From Fabrea salina (lineage: Eukaryota > Ciliophora > Heterotrichea > Heterotrichida > Fabreidae), in NCBI GenBank assembly GCA_022984795.1, contig JALIHJ010000048.1, forward strand, positions 62,001 to 126,000: a stretch of 64,000 nt of DNA. The letters are read 5' to 3'. Of the stretch, positions 10,001-20,086 are shown piece after piece; the stretch's first letter is position 1; every line of letters starts with the position of its first letter. Position numbers and translations under genes: made by a program. The notes beneath the pieces are model-generated. The model did no database searches, was not told the DNA's origin, and saw only the letters and a list, made by a program, of their open reading frames with translations.

Positions 10001-12650
10001 GATTCTGAAAAGGGATTCAATGGACTTAGCTGCTTACATCCACTACTTAGTTTGGGCACCTATTGTAGAGATGAAACTTAGTTCTATTTCAGCAGGAGTG
10101 TTTTGTTGGGAGTGGGTGATGGCAGCAGTTCCTGCTACAAAGGAGATTCTTTTTGAGGAGCTTTGGCTAGCAAGTAGGTACCTGTTCCAGCATGGAGGGC
10201 TGACTAAAGGAAGTTCTCCTTTTAGTCCACAGCCTAAAAGAAACTACATTTCTCCTCTGCTCATACACCCCTACACTCAAGAAACCAAAGTTTCTGACCT
10301 GCGTTTGTCAAGAATCAACATAGAAGAACTCTTGGAAGTTGAGTTGGCTTTAGTTGAGTTTTTGGACAGGCAGTTCTACCCTTGTCTCGTCAGAACAGAC
10401 ACTGCTATCATCTACATTGCCAGGATACTGCTGGACCTGCTTAGTTTAGACCCTAACAATGAAGGACTTAAAATGGAAACGGGCATAGAACTCATGCTTA
10501 AGGTGCTTGACTTGTGTCTAAAAGTTAGCAACGACTTAAAGAACTCTTTTGATGTGGACAAGTCGGAACTCCAAATAAGAGCTATGAAGTTTTTCCTAGA
10601 AAGTTTTTCTTCAAAACTGTTTTGGTGCCAAGTCTCCCACCCTCTAAGGCTAAACAAACTCTACGAAGCCTTTATCTCTTGCTACAACACCTTACTAGAA
10701 ACAGAAGCTTACCCTCAGCAAGCTGCAGATTACTTTCCTTACTTCGCTTCAGTACCTTTTAGGTTTTACCTTCCTAAGTACCTGAACAAATACAGGCCTT
10801 CTTACGAGTTTATGAAAGCACCTAACATTATGGAGCACAGCCAAGTAGACAGACTTAAGTTCGAAACTATAAAAGAGCTAACACTTATCTTCATTGAACA
10901 CGAGTACGAAAGAATAGTTGTGTGGAACTGCCCCACCGAGTTAAACAGACTCAAACACATGCCAGTCAAAGCGTAAGATTTACTTAGACCCAAACCTAGT
11001 TCGCCCACACTCCTTATGCAACAAGCCTGGAGAATCAACCACTCCTTAGCTAAAAGGTTCCTCAGAGCTATGAAGGGGAAACTCAAACCTAAACTCCATG
11101 AAGAAATGCTTTCGCTTTACTACGAAAACGAAGAACACGTCCACCACTTAGACTTTGCTTTAAGAGAAGCCGAGCAGTACCCCAAGATGCTTGAGCACAT
11201 TTCGAGCAAAAACCCAGCTTTAAGGAGTTACGCCATCAAACACTTTGAAAGGGCCCCTAAAGAAACCCAGTTGTTTTACATGCAACAAATAGTTGAGTGT
11301 GGAGGGCCTAGGGACGACTGGAGTTCTTACAAAAGAATTGAAGGACAAGACGACTCTTGGACTTACCTTATACGTGCAGGGGGTTCTTCAGTTATTATTT
11401 TGAACCAACTCGAGTGGGTGCTCAGAGTGAGTTTGATCAAAAACCAAAACGAAGAAAAAATGTCCATAGCCAAGTTTGTGTACTTCAAACTTTTGGAAGA
11501 AATTAAAAAACAGCCTTTAAAGTGGGAGCAGTTTAGTACTGAGCAAAACTTTTTCAAAAGAATTTCCAAAATATCTGCAGAACTGGTTCCAGGGAGCAGC
11601 GAAAACTCTGCCAAGATCAAACAGGGCTTAGAAGAACTAACAGAAGACGGCTACCAAATTCCCAAAGGAATATACCTTCCCACTGACCCCAACCTTTCTT
11701 TAGTCGGAGTCAAAACAGACAGTGGAGTTCCCTTGCAAAGTGCCAAAAGAACTCCAATACTAGTGGTTTTCTACACCACTCCTAAAGTCGGAGAAGCAGA
11801 AAATAGCCAAATAGAACCAAACGAGTCCATGCCTGTTTCAGATGTTTTGGGCACTCCTTGCATATTTAAAGTCAACGACGACGTTAGAAACGATCAACTG
11901 TGCCTTCAGTTCATAGAACTAATGAAAGAAGTCTTTAAAGAAAGAAACTTACCAATATACCTAAGGCCTTACAAAGTCATCAGCACTATAATTGAAAACA
12001 ACTCGGAAGAACAACTCGGAGGCATAATAGAGTGCATTCCTAACTGCAAGTCCAGAGACGAAATAGGCAAGGAAGGGTCGGCTTCTCTTTACGAGTACTT
12101 TGTTGAGAAGTTTGGAATGGAAAACTCAGAACCCTACGAAAAGGCCAAAAAGAACTTTATAGAGAGTTTGGCAGGCTACGCCATAGCTTCGTACATGCTT
12201 CAAATCAAGGACAGACACAACGGAAACATTCTGATAGACGAGTACGGGCACATAGTGCACATAGACTTTGGGTTCATACTAAGTATAAGTCCTGGGGGCA
12301 ACATGCGGTTTGAAAGGCCTGGGTTCAAGTTAACTAAAGAAATGATTGACGTGATGGGCAAAGACGACTCAGAAGCTTTTGAGTACTTCAAAGAGTTAGT
12401 GATTAAGGGCTACTTTGCAATAAGAGACCACTCAGAGTCTTTTATTTCTTTGATAGCTACTATGCAAGACGCTGGGTTTACTTGCTTCAGAAAAAACGCT
12501 GTGAAGAACTTAGTCAAAAGGTTTTACCAAGAGTGCAGTTTCAGTGTTCTTTTGGAAAAGCTGCACTGGAAGATTTCAAGGGCCAACAACTCTATTTTCA
12601 CTGTGTGGTATGACCGAATTCAGTTGATACAGCAACAAATTGAATACTAA
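7032..12650 (+). CDS. PI4KA: phosphatidylinositol 4-kinase type III alpha (PI4KA)
   Basis: Two exons, 7032-10972 and 10988-12650, give 1867 residues, close to animal PI4KA. The N-terminal 1100 residues are helical scaffold; GVFCWEWVMAAVPA lies before the lipid-kinase unique domain. The C-terminus is a PI3/PI4 kinase domain: GYQIPKGIYLPTDPN, IFKVNDDVRNDQLCLQ, the catalytic loop QIKDRHNGNILI, the metal motif HIDFGFI, and the tail FTVWYDRIQLIQQ. It makes PI4P at the plasma membrane. The stop after PVKA is bridged by a 15-nt intron that restores frame exactly. It begins with no spacer after MSRB. Confidence 0.93.
10973..10987 (+). other. 15-nt intron in PI4KA
   Basis: GTAAGATTTACTTAG. Its removal joins codon GC|A and keeps the frame across an in-frame TAA. 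The A at position 10 is the presumed branch point. Confidence 0.92.
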
Positions 12651-12652
12651 GT

Positions 12653-13087
12653 TTAATTAGAAAGGAAATCTCCAGAGTCTACCTTTTCTTGGAATTCTTG
12701 CTCGCTCATAAACTCACTGTCGCTGTTATAAATAACTAAAACTGAGTCTTCGTCGAAGTACCCTAGAAACTGCTTGTAGGTGTTAATGAAGTCCCCAATC
12801 ATTTCTTTGTCATAGTTAAGTCCGTTGAGAACTACGTACTCGTCTTCACTCATGTTAGAGTAGATTCCTTCTAAAGCCGCAATGTCAGCTTCGATCTCGT
12901 GTGGCTCGACGGGGTAAACTCCGTACTCGTTGATTTCGTCATTAACTATTTGTTTAAGACCGTCAACTTCAGCAATATAAGCTTGCATTTCTGGAGAGGA
13001 AGTGTCTACGTGCTTGAGACCTGGGTCAAGTGGTTCCTGCTTTGCAGCGCACAAACTTAGTAGTATAAGCAAGCTTGTTATTTTCAT
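12653..13087 (-). CDS. small secreted acidic protein, 144 aa
   Basis: The start MKITSLLILLSLCAAKQ is a clear signal peptide with a likely cut after Ala. The rest is very acidic and soluble, with no Cys pairs or known domain, and ends EKVDSGDFLSN. It is probably secretory or cortical-granule cargo; this is inference only. Its stop lies 2 bases from the end of the convergent PI4KA gene. The 217-base region upstream is one of the longest spacers in the window. Confidence 0.65.
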   Translation of the reverse strand: MKITSLLILLSLCAAKQEPLDPGLKHVDTSSPEMQAYIAEVDGLKQIVNDEINEYGVYPVEPHEIEADIAALEGIYSNMSEDEYVVLNGLNYDKEMIGDFINTYKQFLGYFDEDSVLVIYNSDSEFMSEQEFQEKVDSGDFLSN

Positions 13088-13304
13088 ATTTATTCGTTTT
13101 CAACTCTATCATATCAAAATTATATCAAAACTAAAAACAACTACTATTTAAAGAACTCCTAAAACTAGCAGATATTGCTAAAGCACACTGTCCTTTTATA
13201 CCTTTAAAAGGCCAGGGGCTTGGGAGAATGAATTTTAGAAATTACTATTCCTAACTCAGAAGCAACCACAATAAATCCCTGTCAAAAACTACACTTGAAT
13301 ATAA
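13088..13304. promoter_or_regulatory. 217-bp divergent intergenic region
   Basis: This separates the starts of the secreted-protein gene and the HLD kinase. It is AT-rich on both flanks, with a more GC-rich centre around 13200-13230. I see no ORF, tRNA or repeat. It is long for this window and may hold two separate promoters or an unrecognised small RNA. Confidence 0.35.
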
Positions 13305-14309
13305 ATGGAACTAAAAGCAGAATTGAACTATTATCCAGAAGAAATAAAAGAAAGGTACATTTCAACCCCTTTCCTGAAGCCTTGTTTCCGTGACAAGAAT
13401 ATACAGAAAAAATGCATAGAAATACTTCCTCCTAGTTTTGGGTCGCACCAACTCATAGACCCTTGCTTGCCACGTCTTAACTCCATATACAAACCCATCC
13501 GCACTATTTACAACGAACCTCTCTCCTCCACTCAAATTGACTTGGTGGAAAACACCCTAACTCACTCTAACTTCATTCTAAAACGAGTAATTAAGTCCAA
13601 ATTACTCTGCACTGAACACTGGAACTCCGCAAAACGTGAAATAAGTATCCACAGCAAACTGCTCCACCCAAACATAGTTCAGATGCAAGCTAGCGGAGAA
13701 ACTCCTGAAGAGTTTTTGCTGTTGCTTGAGTATATTCCGAGTGCAGACTACTTTGTAGAGTCCTTAGAGGTAAACAACGAACCCTTCATGCTGAAAAGAG
13801 ATGGAGGCATTTCTAAACTCCAGTCGTTTTGTTTCGACATTTTGCAGGGCCTTAAGTACCTGCATTCCCTAGATATAGTTCACTTGGACATTAAGCCCGG
13901 CAACTTAATGCTGGAAAAAAGAGTAGGAAACGATGACTATCCCGTAGTTAAAATAGGAGACTTTGGGTTAGCTAGGAACTGCGAAAGGGGCGGAGTGAGG
14001 CTACCTATGAAGTGTGGCACTGAACATTTTATGGCTCCTGAAGTTCGCTCAGGAGGTTGGGTTACTTGTAAAGCAGACATGTGGAGTTTTGGAATTTTTC
14101 TGCACCTACTAGTGGTGGGGTACACTCCTTCAGCATTGAACTGGAGACCTGGAACCAAACTTCCTATGTTTAAAAGGCACTGGCGCAAGTACGAAGGTAA
14201 GGGACTGTTTGAGTTAATAGAGCAGTGCCTGGCTTTGGAGCCCTACGACAGGCTCTCTGCTGAAGAAGCTTTGCAGCAAGAATGGTTCAGAGCTGAACCA
14301 GGTCATTAA
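13305..14309 (+). CDS. divergent protein kinase with HLD catalytic loop
   Basis: 334 residues. C-lobe motifs are clear: IVHLDIKPGNLML (HLD in place of HRD), IGDFGLAR (DFG), CGTEHFMAPEV (APE) and ADMWSFGIFLHLL. Asp, Lys and Asn of the catalytic loop are present, so activity is possible, but the Arg that reads activation-loop phosphorylation is replaced by Leu. The N-lobe is poor: no glycine-rich loop is obvious, and the likely VAIK lysine is in FILKRVIKSK. About 90 residues of non-kinase sequence come first. Family unknown. Its stop lies 2 bases from the convergent CCDC148-like gene. Confidence 0.8.
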   Translation: MELKAELNYYPEEIKERYISTPFLKPCFRDKNIQKKCIEILPPSFGSHQLIDPCLPRLNSIYKPIRTIYNEPLSSTQIDLVENTLTHSNFILKRVIKSKLLCTEHWNSAKREISIHSKLLHPNIVQMQASGETPEEFLLLLEYIPSADYFVESLEVNNEPFMLKRDGGISKLQSFCFDILQGLKYLHSLDIVHLDIKPGNLMLEKRVGNDDYPVVKIGDFGLARNCERGGVRLPMKCGTEHFMAPEVRSGGWVTCKADMWSFGIFLHLLVVGYTPSALNWRPGTKLPMFKRHWRKYEGKGLFELIEQCLALEPYDRLSAEEALQQEWFRAEPGH

Positions 14310-14311
14310 TA

Positions 14312-15928
14312 TTACACAATATTAAAAGTAGAAGCCATGTCTTTTCGAGGAGCTTTGGCAGCTGGGGCTGCCTGCATGACTCTTTTGCCGTACTCAGTGT
14401 TGTAGAGACCTGCCTGGGCTAGAGCACTTGATATTTTGTACCTCATGTCCTTCATTAGGTTTTCTGCAGTGAACCCTGTGTTGAGGAACAGGTTCGCCTG
14501 GTCAGCTTTGTCGTACTTGGTTTTTTTGGCTTTAAGGGACTCAGTGTGCTGGGTGACTCTTTGGGGATCAGCTGGGACTTTTGGAAGGTGTTTGTAGTTT
14601 TGGATGGCAGACTCAATTCGCATTTCGTTGAGTTGTTGTTGGGTTTTTTCTTTTTCTTTGTTTTCGAGTTGTTCTTGGATTCTTTTGGAGGCCTCAGTTT
14701 GTCTTTTTTGGACTTTAGGTTTGTTTTCCTGGATTCTAGACAGTTTCTGGAGGTGTTTTTGTTGTTCTTCTTTAAGTTTCTTTTGGGTTTCTAGGTGGTT
14801 TTGTTCTTGTTTTTGCAGACTGTACTTATGGACTTGTTCTTTGACTGTTTGGAGGTGTTTGTTTCTTTTGTTTTCTTGTTTTTTCTGTTCTTCTGCTTCT
14901 TTTCGGAGTGTTTCTTCTTTGAGTTGGTTTTGTGCTTGTAGTTTTTCGCGGTAAGCAGGCCGCATGCTGAGTAGCTGGTTGTTGATTCTTTTTTGGTGCT
15001 TTTCTTGCTTCACAAACTCTAGTTCTTTGCTGAGTCTTTCAAAGGCACTGTCCATGACTTTAGCTAGTAGGTTTTGCGCAGCTTCTTTGAGGGCAAGTCT
15101 GTGGCGTCTCCAGTCTTTCATGATGTTGCTTTTGTGTTTTTTGTTCCACCTTAGTTTTTCAACTACTCTGTCGTGGCTTTCTAAGTCTTGCCTTGAGAGC
15201 CCTGGGAACTCTATAAACAGTCTTTCCATGTACCTTTCTCTGGGTTTGCCTTCTTCTATGTACATTCTGTACAAGAAAGTGAACTTTTCGTGGTGTTCTA
15301 AGGGCCAGTTGTGTTTGGGTTCTTCTATGCTGGAAAGTTGGGTTTTAAAGACTTCGTCTACTTTTTGTTCGGCTGTTTGGTACTCTTGAACTACTTGTTG
15401 AGTATTTACTCCAGGAATAGTTGGAATAGATTCGTCTAAAAAGGACTCTAAAGGGGGTTCTTCATCCTTGATAAGTAGCGGAACAGTTTCTTCTTGCAAA
15501 AACAAGCTTCTTTCGTGGAGGTCGTTTTTAACTTCTTCCCACAAGTCCTTGATTTTCTCTGCTTGGGATCTGATAAGTTCTTTTCCTTGGCCAGTAGACT
15601 TAAAAGCTTCAAACTGGACAAAGAAGCTCGCCACTATTTCCTTTACCGAGAAAACCTGCTTTTGCAAGTTCTGTTTAAACTCAGTTCTGGCAGTTTGCAA
15701 AGCTGTTTCTTCTTCGTGCACTTTAGGGAGTTTATTTTCAAGAAAGACTGCAAGTTCTTCTTCAAGGGTTTTTTGCTGAGAAGACAGTTTTTGCATTTGC
15801 TGGATAGTTTCGAACTTGTGGTGTTTTTCTTTGGTTGCTTTTTTGCGTGAAGAAGTGATTTTGTTAAGCTTGTTAATGAAATTTTGGGATTCTTGGAACT
15901 GTTGCTGGTAAGACTTGCGTTTGGACAT
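14312..15928 (-). CDS. CCDC148: CCDC148-like coiled-coil protein
   Basis: 538 residues, mostly charged coiled coil (long Lys/Glu/Gln heptads in the C-terminal half). In the middle is a block like that of CCDC148/CCDC112: HNWPLEHHEKFTFLYRMY, then RYMERLFIEFPGLSRQDLESH and EKLRWNKK, which resembles a SANT-type helical unit. Relatives are centrosomal or ciliary. The frame opens at 16003, but the first 25 codons overlap the divergent zinc-finger gene, so the start MSKRKSYQQ at 15928 is chosen. It follows an AT tract and leaves 13 bases to the neighbouring start. Confidence 0.7.
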   Translation of the reverse strand: MSKRKSYQQQFQESQNFINKLNKITSSRKKATKEKHHKFETIQQMQKLSSQQKTLEEELAVFLENKLPKVHEEETALQTARTEFKQNLQKQVFSVKEIVASFFVQFEAFKSTGQGKELIRSQAEKIKDLWEEVKNDLHERSLFLQEETVPLLIKDEEPPLESFLDESIPTIPGVNTQQVVQEYQTAEQKVDEVFKTQLSSIEEPKHNWPLEHHEKFTFLYRMYIEEGKPRERYMERLFIEFPGLSRQDLESHDRVVEKLRWNKKHKSNIMKDWRRHRLALKEAAQNLLAKVMDSAFERLSKELEFVKQEKHQKRINNQLLSMRPAYREKLQAQNQLKEETLRKEAEEQKKQENKRNKHLQTVKEQVHKYSLQKQEQNHLETQKKLKEEQQKHLQKLSRIQENKPKVQKRQTEASKRIQEQLENKEKEKTQQQLNEMRIESAIQNYKHLPKVPADPQRVTQHTESLKAKKTKYDKADQANLFLNTGFTAENLMKDMRYKISSALAQAGLYNTEYGKRVMQAAPAAKAPRKDMASTFNIV

Positions 15929-15941
15929 TTTATAATAATTA

Positions 15942-16112
15942 ATGGAAAAACCAAACATCAGGAAAAGGAGAAAAGAATGGGAAACCATCGAACCTATAGG
16001 CAAAGCTATGCCTGAATTTTGGAAATGCAGTCATTGCTACTTCGACAACCCTTTACACTTCGAAATATGCCAACTCTGTAGAAAGCAACGATTTAGCAGT
16101 CCAACAGGGTAA
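15942..16112 (+). CDS. mini RanBP2-type zinc finger protein, 56 aa
   Basis: A short gene starting MEKPNIRKRRKEWE. It contains one RanBP2-type finger: FWKCSHCYFDNPLHFEICQL followed by CRKQR, with the W-x-C-x2-C ... N ... C-x2-C spacing. Such fingers bind single-stranded RNA or ubiquitin. The protein is just a basic leader plus the finger. Its ATG follows TATAATAATTA, 13 bases from the divergent start at 15928, and it ends 23 bases before TBCEL. The finger motif makes chance unlikely. Confidence 0.75.
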   Translation: MEKPNIRKRRKEWETIEPIGKAMPEFWKCSHCYFDNPLHFEICQLCRKQRFSSPTG

Positions 16113-16135
16113 ACTATAATTTAAATTCGATAAAA

Positions 16136-17422
16136 ATGGAATTCACCAAACTAGTCAGAGAAAGATATGAAAAGTCTTACTCTAAAACTCCCAAGTTCCA
16201 CGGAGTAGAAATTCTTGTAAGCTTCACCTAGGTAAAAAGCATTCCCAAACTGCACGAACTGAAACTAGTGAGTCTAAAAGGTTCTTACGTAGAATCAGCC
16301 GGAAGACCAGGACTCATATCAGAAATCTGTCCGAACATCCAACAACTCGACATTTCCTACACCAAACTCCAAGACTTCTCCCAAGTGCTTCAAATCTGCA
16401 AAGAACTTCCGCAACTAGAGTTCCTAGACATTTCTGGAGTTCCTTTGACTAAGTCTTCTTTTAAGTTCCACCAACAGCGCTACTCAGTCAAAACCCTAGT
16501 AATGAGTAACCTCCAACTTAACGAAAAAGAACTGAAGGTTGTTAGTGACTGCTTCCCAGAAGTGGAAATGCTTGTTCTGGGAAGTCTCAAAACTAACTTT
16601 ACTTCTGTTTTCGACGAGTGTTTTGTAAATATCAAATCTTTGCATTTGCCACAATCCAATGTAACTAGTCCTGAGGACCTGCTAATGCTTGCAAAGCTTC
16701 CTTTCTTGGAAGAGCTAATTTTGGCTGGAAACGACTTGGAAGCTATTCCTGAACTTGAGGACTCTGATTTTCGCAAACTAAAAGAACTCAACCTTGAGAA
16801 TACTTTAGTGTCCTCACTGCATTGTATCAATAACCTCAACTCACTAGAGTCCTTAAAGCACGTCCGACTCAACAACACTCCTGTGCAAAACCGGTTGAGT
16901 TCCCAGTTCCGCACAATCCTGATATCCTACTTGCCTAAAGTCAGCATACTCAACGGAGGCCACATAGACTCTCACGAAAGAACCACAGCTGAAAGGCAGT
17001 TTTTAAGGGACTTCAGTGACCCAGAAAATCCCTCCCTCCACAAACCTGAAAAACCATTGGTTTCATCAGAGCATTCCTTGAATGCAAAAGTCTTTGAAGT
17101 GGTCATTGGCAAAAGAGGAGTTGTTTACAAGTTTGCAGAGGTGAACTTAGCTCCTCCAAAAGAAGCTATGGTGGTCTTTAGGACCGAAGAAACTGAAGAG
17201 CAGTACTGCGTGCCTTTGAACTGGAAACTCCCTAACTTGAAGAAAATGCTGGAGAAGATTTACGGAATTCCAAGCGAGGAGCAAGAGTTGTGGTATGGGG
17301 ACCACGAAGTCATTTTTGCTTTGGGGTTCCAGTTGCTAGAAAACCCTAAAAAGAAACTCTGGGAACTCAAGTTTAAGGATGAAGACATTGTCCTTGTTAA
17401 AAGGGCTGATAGTAAACTTTGA
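16136..17422 (+). CDS. TBCEL: tubulin-folding cofactor E-like protein (TBCEL)
   Basis: Two exons, 16136-16216 and 16232-17422, give 423 residues; human TBCEL is known to be about 424. The start MEFTKLVRERYEKSYS matches the family. LRRs follow (CPNIQQLDISYTKLQD, LPQLEFLDISGVPL, LPFLEELILAGNDLEAIPE, LESLKHVRLNNTPV). A C-terminal ubiquitin-like domain (EEQYCVPLNWKLPNLKKMLE, LWYGDHEV) ends at a TGA stop. No CAP-Gly domain is present, as in TBCEL rather than TBCE. The protein dissociates tubulin heterodimers. Without the intron the gene has no ATG before the LRRs. Confidence 0.88.
16217..16231 (+). other. 15-nt intron in TBCEL
   Basis: GTAAGCTTCACCTAG. It lies between codon CTT and codon GTA. It carries an in-frame TAG and A at position 10. 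Splicing joins the start codon at 16136 to the LRR frame. Confidence 0.92.
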
Positions 17423-17439
17423 ATAATCTTTGGTTAAAT

Positions 17440-18678
17440 ATGTCTAACCAGATTGCAGTCCACTTAAGAGAGAACCAAGAAACCCTTGAAAAAGTGTTTG
17501 ATGGCTTCTCTGAAAACAATTCTGTGAACTTACTCAAACACGCTGAGCCAGTAGTTCAGAGCTTAGTAGACCAACTTGAACTTTCTGCTAGCAACTTAAG
17601 CGCACTTGTGACAGCTTTTGCCAACGAAGTGCTTTCCAAGTTTCCTGAGTCAGAGTCACAAAGCTTCCAAGAGTTCTGTAAAGTAGTGGAGTCCTGGGCG
17701 GTTTCCAACGAACTCCAGTCACTCAAGTCCCTGCAAGTCCAAAGGGTGTTTTTGCAACATCTCGACAACTCCATAAAGCAGTACAAAGTTCTTTTGAAAC
17801 AAACTAAAGACGAAGACGAAATAGACGTTATCAAGCAACTACTTAAGCTTTTAACTGACAAAAGGAAGTCAATTAAAAACTTAACTCCTGCCTCAGAAGT
17901 GAATTTTAGTTTTAGGTCAGAACCCACACTCACCGAAGAAAAAGGCATTCAGGAGATTTTTAACTTCTACAACAAGCAGCACCTCATGCTGGGGAAGTAT
18001 CCTACTTTTGACTACATAGGAGAGGTACTTGCAGTTTTGGACTCTGGAAGCTTTTTGCACTTCTGCAGGGACTTCGGACTATACTCAGACCAAAGACAAA
18101 AGTCCCAACGCACACTTACTCGCAAAGAACTCCTAGACATATTCAAGAAGTGTTCTACTTTGCAGAAAAACATGCACTTCGAAGAGTTCAAAAGAAGCCT
18201 AGACGAAATAGCTGTACTTTACTTCAACGAAGACTACGAAAGACTGGTTTCAGTGCCTTGTTCTCATTTAGGAGTTAACGAAAAAAGAATAATGCTTTAC
18301 GAAGTAATGCGTTGCGGAGACTTAAGATACGTCCACAAAACCTGCAAACCCGTAGGAAAAGCTTTTTGTGCTTCTCTGGACAAAAACCCCAGAATTTCTG
18401 TTGAAGAAGGCAGCAGGAACTACAAATTCAAAGTTTCAGAAGAAAAAAAAGAACAGCTTGAAAGGTTCAGAAAAGAAAGAGAAGAAAAAAAACGCATGGA
18501 ACAAGAAACCAAAGTCAAGGAAAGCCAGGAAAAAGCCAAAGCTGCTAAAAGACGCATTAAAGAAAAACACGAACTCGAAGACATGGTTAAACGGAAAGAC
18601 GCCATCAGCATCCAGAACCTAAACAAGTTTCGTTACGAAGACATAGCAGACGACGACTTAAACCAACTAATAAGTTAA
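17440..18678 (+). CDS. hypothetical helical / coiled-coil protein, 412 aa
   Basis: Not assigned. The first 170 residues are amphipathic helices. Residues about 215-280 look like a degenerate EF-hand or TPPP-like helical pair (FLHFCRDFGLYSD, RKELLDIFKKCS, MHFEEFKRSLDEIAVLYF) without calcium-binding loops. The C-terminus is a highly charged Lys/Glu single helix ending DIADDDLNQLIS. The block order suggests a cytoskeletal or ciliary protein, which is inference. The ATG at 17440 is 18 bases after the TBCEL TGA; the frame opens slightly earlier only with a TTG. Confidence 0.65.
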   Translation: MSNQIAVHLRENQETLEKVFDGFSENNSVNLLKHAEPVVQSLVDQLELSASNLSALVTAFANEVLSKFPESESQSFQEFCKVVESWAVSNELQSLKSLQVQRVFLQHLDNSIKQYKVLLKQTKDEDEIDVIKQLLKLLTDKRKSIKNLTPASEVNFSFRSEPTLTEEKGIQEIFNFYNKQHLMLGKYPTFDYIGEVLAVLDSGSFLHFCRDFGLYSDQRQKSQRTLTRKELLDIFKKCSTLQKNMHFEEFKRSLDEIAVLYFNEDYERLVSVPCSHLGVNEKRIMLYEVMRCGDLRYVHKTCKPVGKAFCASLDKNPRISVEEGSRNYKFKVSEEKKEQLERFRKEREEKKRMEQETKVKESQEKAKAAKRRIKEKHELEDMVKRKDAISIQNLNKFRYEDIADDDLNQLIS

Positions 18679-18680
18679 TG

Positions 18681-19982
18681 TTACTTTCCTTTTTTGATCT
18701 TTTCCAAACAGTTGAGGACGTGGCGACCATAAGGGAAGGTCCTTAAAGAAGCACTGAACTCGTTGACTTTAGAAATAAGGAACTTCTGAAGCTCCCCCCG
18801 TGCTACTTCAAGACCTTTCTGCATCACAAAATTGGCAAATCGGTCCGTCATGAGTTCAAATGCCGCTTCTGAAGTGAAGAGTTCAGTGGTGTAGATCCTT
18901 ACTTCTTCCTGGTTGGCTATCTGAAGGCACTTTTCAATGACGTTAGAAGCAAACTTGTGCTTGGCAAGGTCGCGGAGTCTTCCAGGGTAGGCCCTGATTA
19001 TCAGGCGCTTGTCAATGTTTTGGCCCTTGTCAAGTAAGTGCTGGATCACGTAGTTCCCGTAAGCTTCTTTGGAGATGTCGACCGCTTTATTCTCAATGTT
19101 GGTCAGTATGTCTTGAATGGCTTCACGAGGGCAATACTCAATCATTCGTTGCATGATTCTACAGCCGTATGCGTGCATTGCCCAATGTACAGAGTTCTGC
19201 CGAATGCAGTCCACTATAAAATCTACATGTTGGAAGGGCAGGTTTTCGAAGCACTTCTGAATAACGTGGTTTCCGTTTTGGTCATTCATGCAGCGTTCTA
19301 CATGGCCGCGCAGTTCCTGCACTATCAGTTTGCGTTGCTCGATTTCAGTTACTTCAAGTGACTTCTGAACTACCCTGCACCCGTACATGTGCATAGAAAG
19401 TTCAACGACTTTCCCAGACATTTGGTGGGCAAGTACTCGTTTTTGCTCCCTAGTTCCGAACTCCAGGATTTTCTGCACAACATAGTTGCCAAACACATCT
19501 ATCATGAGGTTGTAGGCAGACCGCAGCACTTCTTCGAAAATTAGTTGCTTGTCAGCAGGGCAGGCAGTTGGGTACTTTTGTTGCAGGAAGCGAGACCCGG
19601 ACTGGTCTTGGGACATTTCTATCACTCGGCCACGCAGATCCGAAAGTTCGGTTTTGGCTGGTTGAGGGGGGCTAGGTGCAGGGGAGTAGAAAGATGGTAC
19701 GAATTCGGGGGCTTGTATGTCCAAGTTCGGCTCAAACCCTGGAGGCGAGGTGTAGAGTGACGCGTAGGACTCCTGCTCTTCGGGAAGTGAGTAAGGTTCC
19801 CAGTAAGAGTGTGGAAAAGGAATAAAGTTGGCTGGGGCTGATGTCGAACGCAACTGAAGTTGGGAAAGTTCGTCCTTATCAAGCAGGATGTGCCTTTTGG
19901 TTTTGGCGTACCTCGAGACGGTTTCTTCGTCGGAGTCGTTTTCCTCAGCGAGGATGTTACCTATTAAGTTTCTTTCGTTCAT
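18681..19982 (-). CDS. PUM: Pumilio/PUF RNA-binding protein with eight repeats
   Basis: 433 residues. About 110 disordered residues, including a Pro/Ser-rich stretch, precede eight PUF repeats. The base-contact triplets read S-R-Q (SGSRFLQQ), N-Y-Q (FGNYVVQ), C-R-Q (YGCRVVQ), N-H-Q (NGNHVIQ), C-R-Q (YGCRIMQ), N-Y-Q (YGNYVIQ), S-N-E (FASNVIE) and N-F-Q (FANFVMQ). Apart from Phe in repeat 8, these are the triplets of human PUM1/2, so UGUANAUA is the predicted target. The role is to repress or destabilise mRNAs through CCR4-NOT. Its stop lies 2 bases from the convergent gene. Confidence 0.95.
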   Translation of the reverse strand: MNERNLIGNILAEENDSDEETVSRYAKTKRHILLDKDELSQLQLRSTSAPANFIPFPHSYWEPYSLPEEQESYASLYTSPPGFEPNLDIQAPEFVPSFYSPAPSPPQPAKTELSDLRGRVIEMSQDQSGSRFLQQKYPTACPADKQLIFEEVLRSAYNLMIDVFGNYVVQKILEFGTREQKRVLAHQMSGKVVELSMHMYGCRVVQKSLEVTEIEQRKLIVQELRGHVERCMNDQNGNHVIQKCFENLPFQHVDFIVDCIRQNSVHWAMHAYGCRIMQRMIEYCPREAIQDILTNIENKAVDISKEAYGNYVIQHLLDKGQNIDKRLIIRAYPGRLRDLAKHKFASNVIEKCLQIANQEEVRIYTTELFTSEAAFELMTDRFANFVMQKGLEVARGELQKFLISKVNEFSASLRTFPYGRHVLNCLEKIKKGK

Positions 19983-20086
19983 ATCTACACCTATCTACAC
20001 CAAATTATTATCACCACATATTGTTAGAAGCTTAAGATGGAATTAGCTCATCTTACTAATTTGTGTTAAAAATGGTGTAAGTTAAA
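19983..20086. other. 104-bp spacer between Pumilio start and CDPK stop
   Basis: AT-rich sequence between two minus-strand genes, presumably the Pumilio promoter. It contains no ORF or RNA gene that I can recognise. Confidence 0.4.

Noticed and set aside
14546-15850. Several long plus-strand ORFs rich in Phe, Leu and Ser
   Set aside because: They are antisense shadows of the Lys/Glu/Gln-rich CCDC148-like gene.
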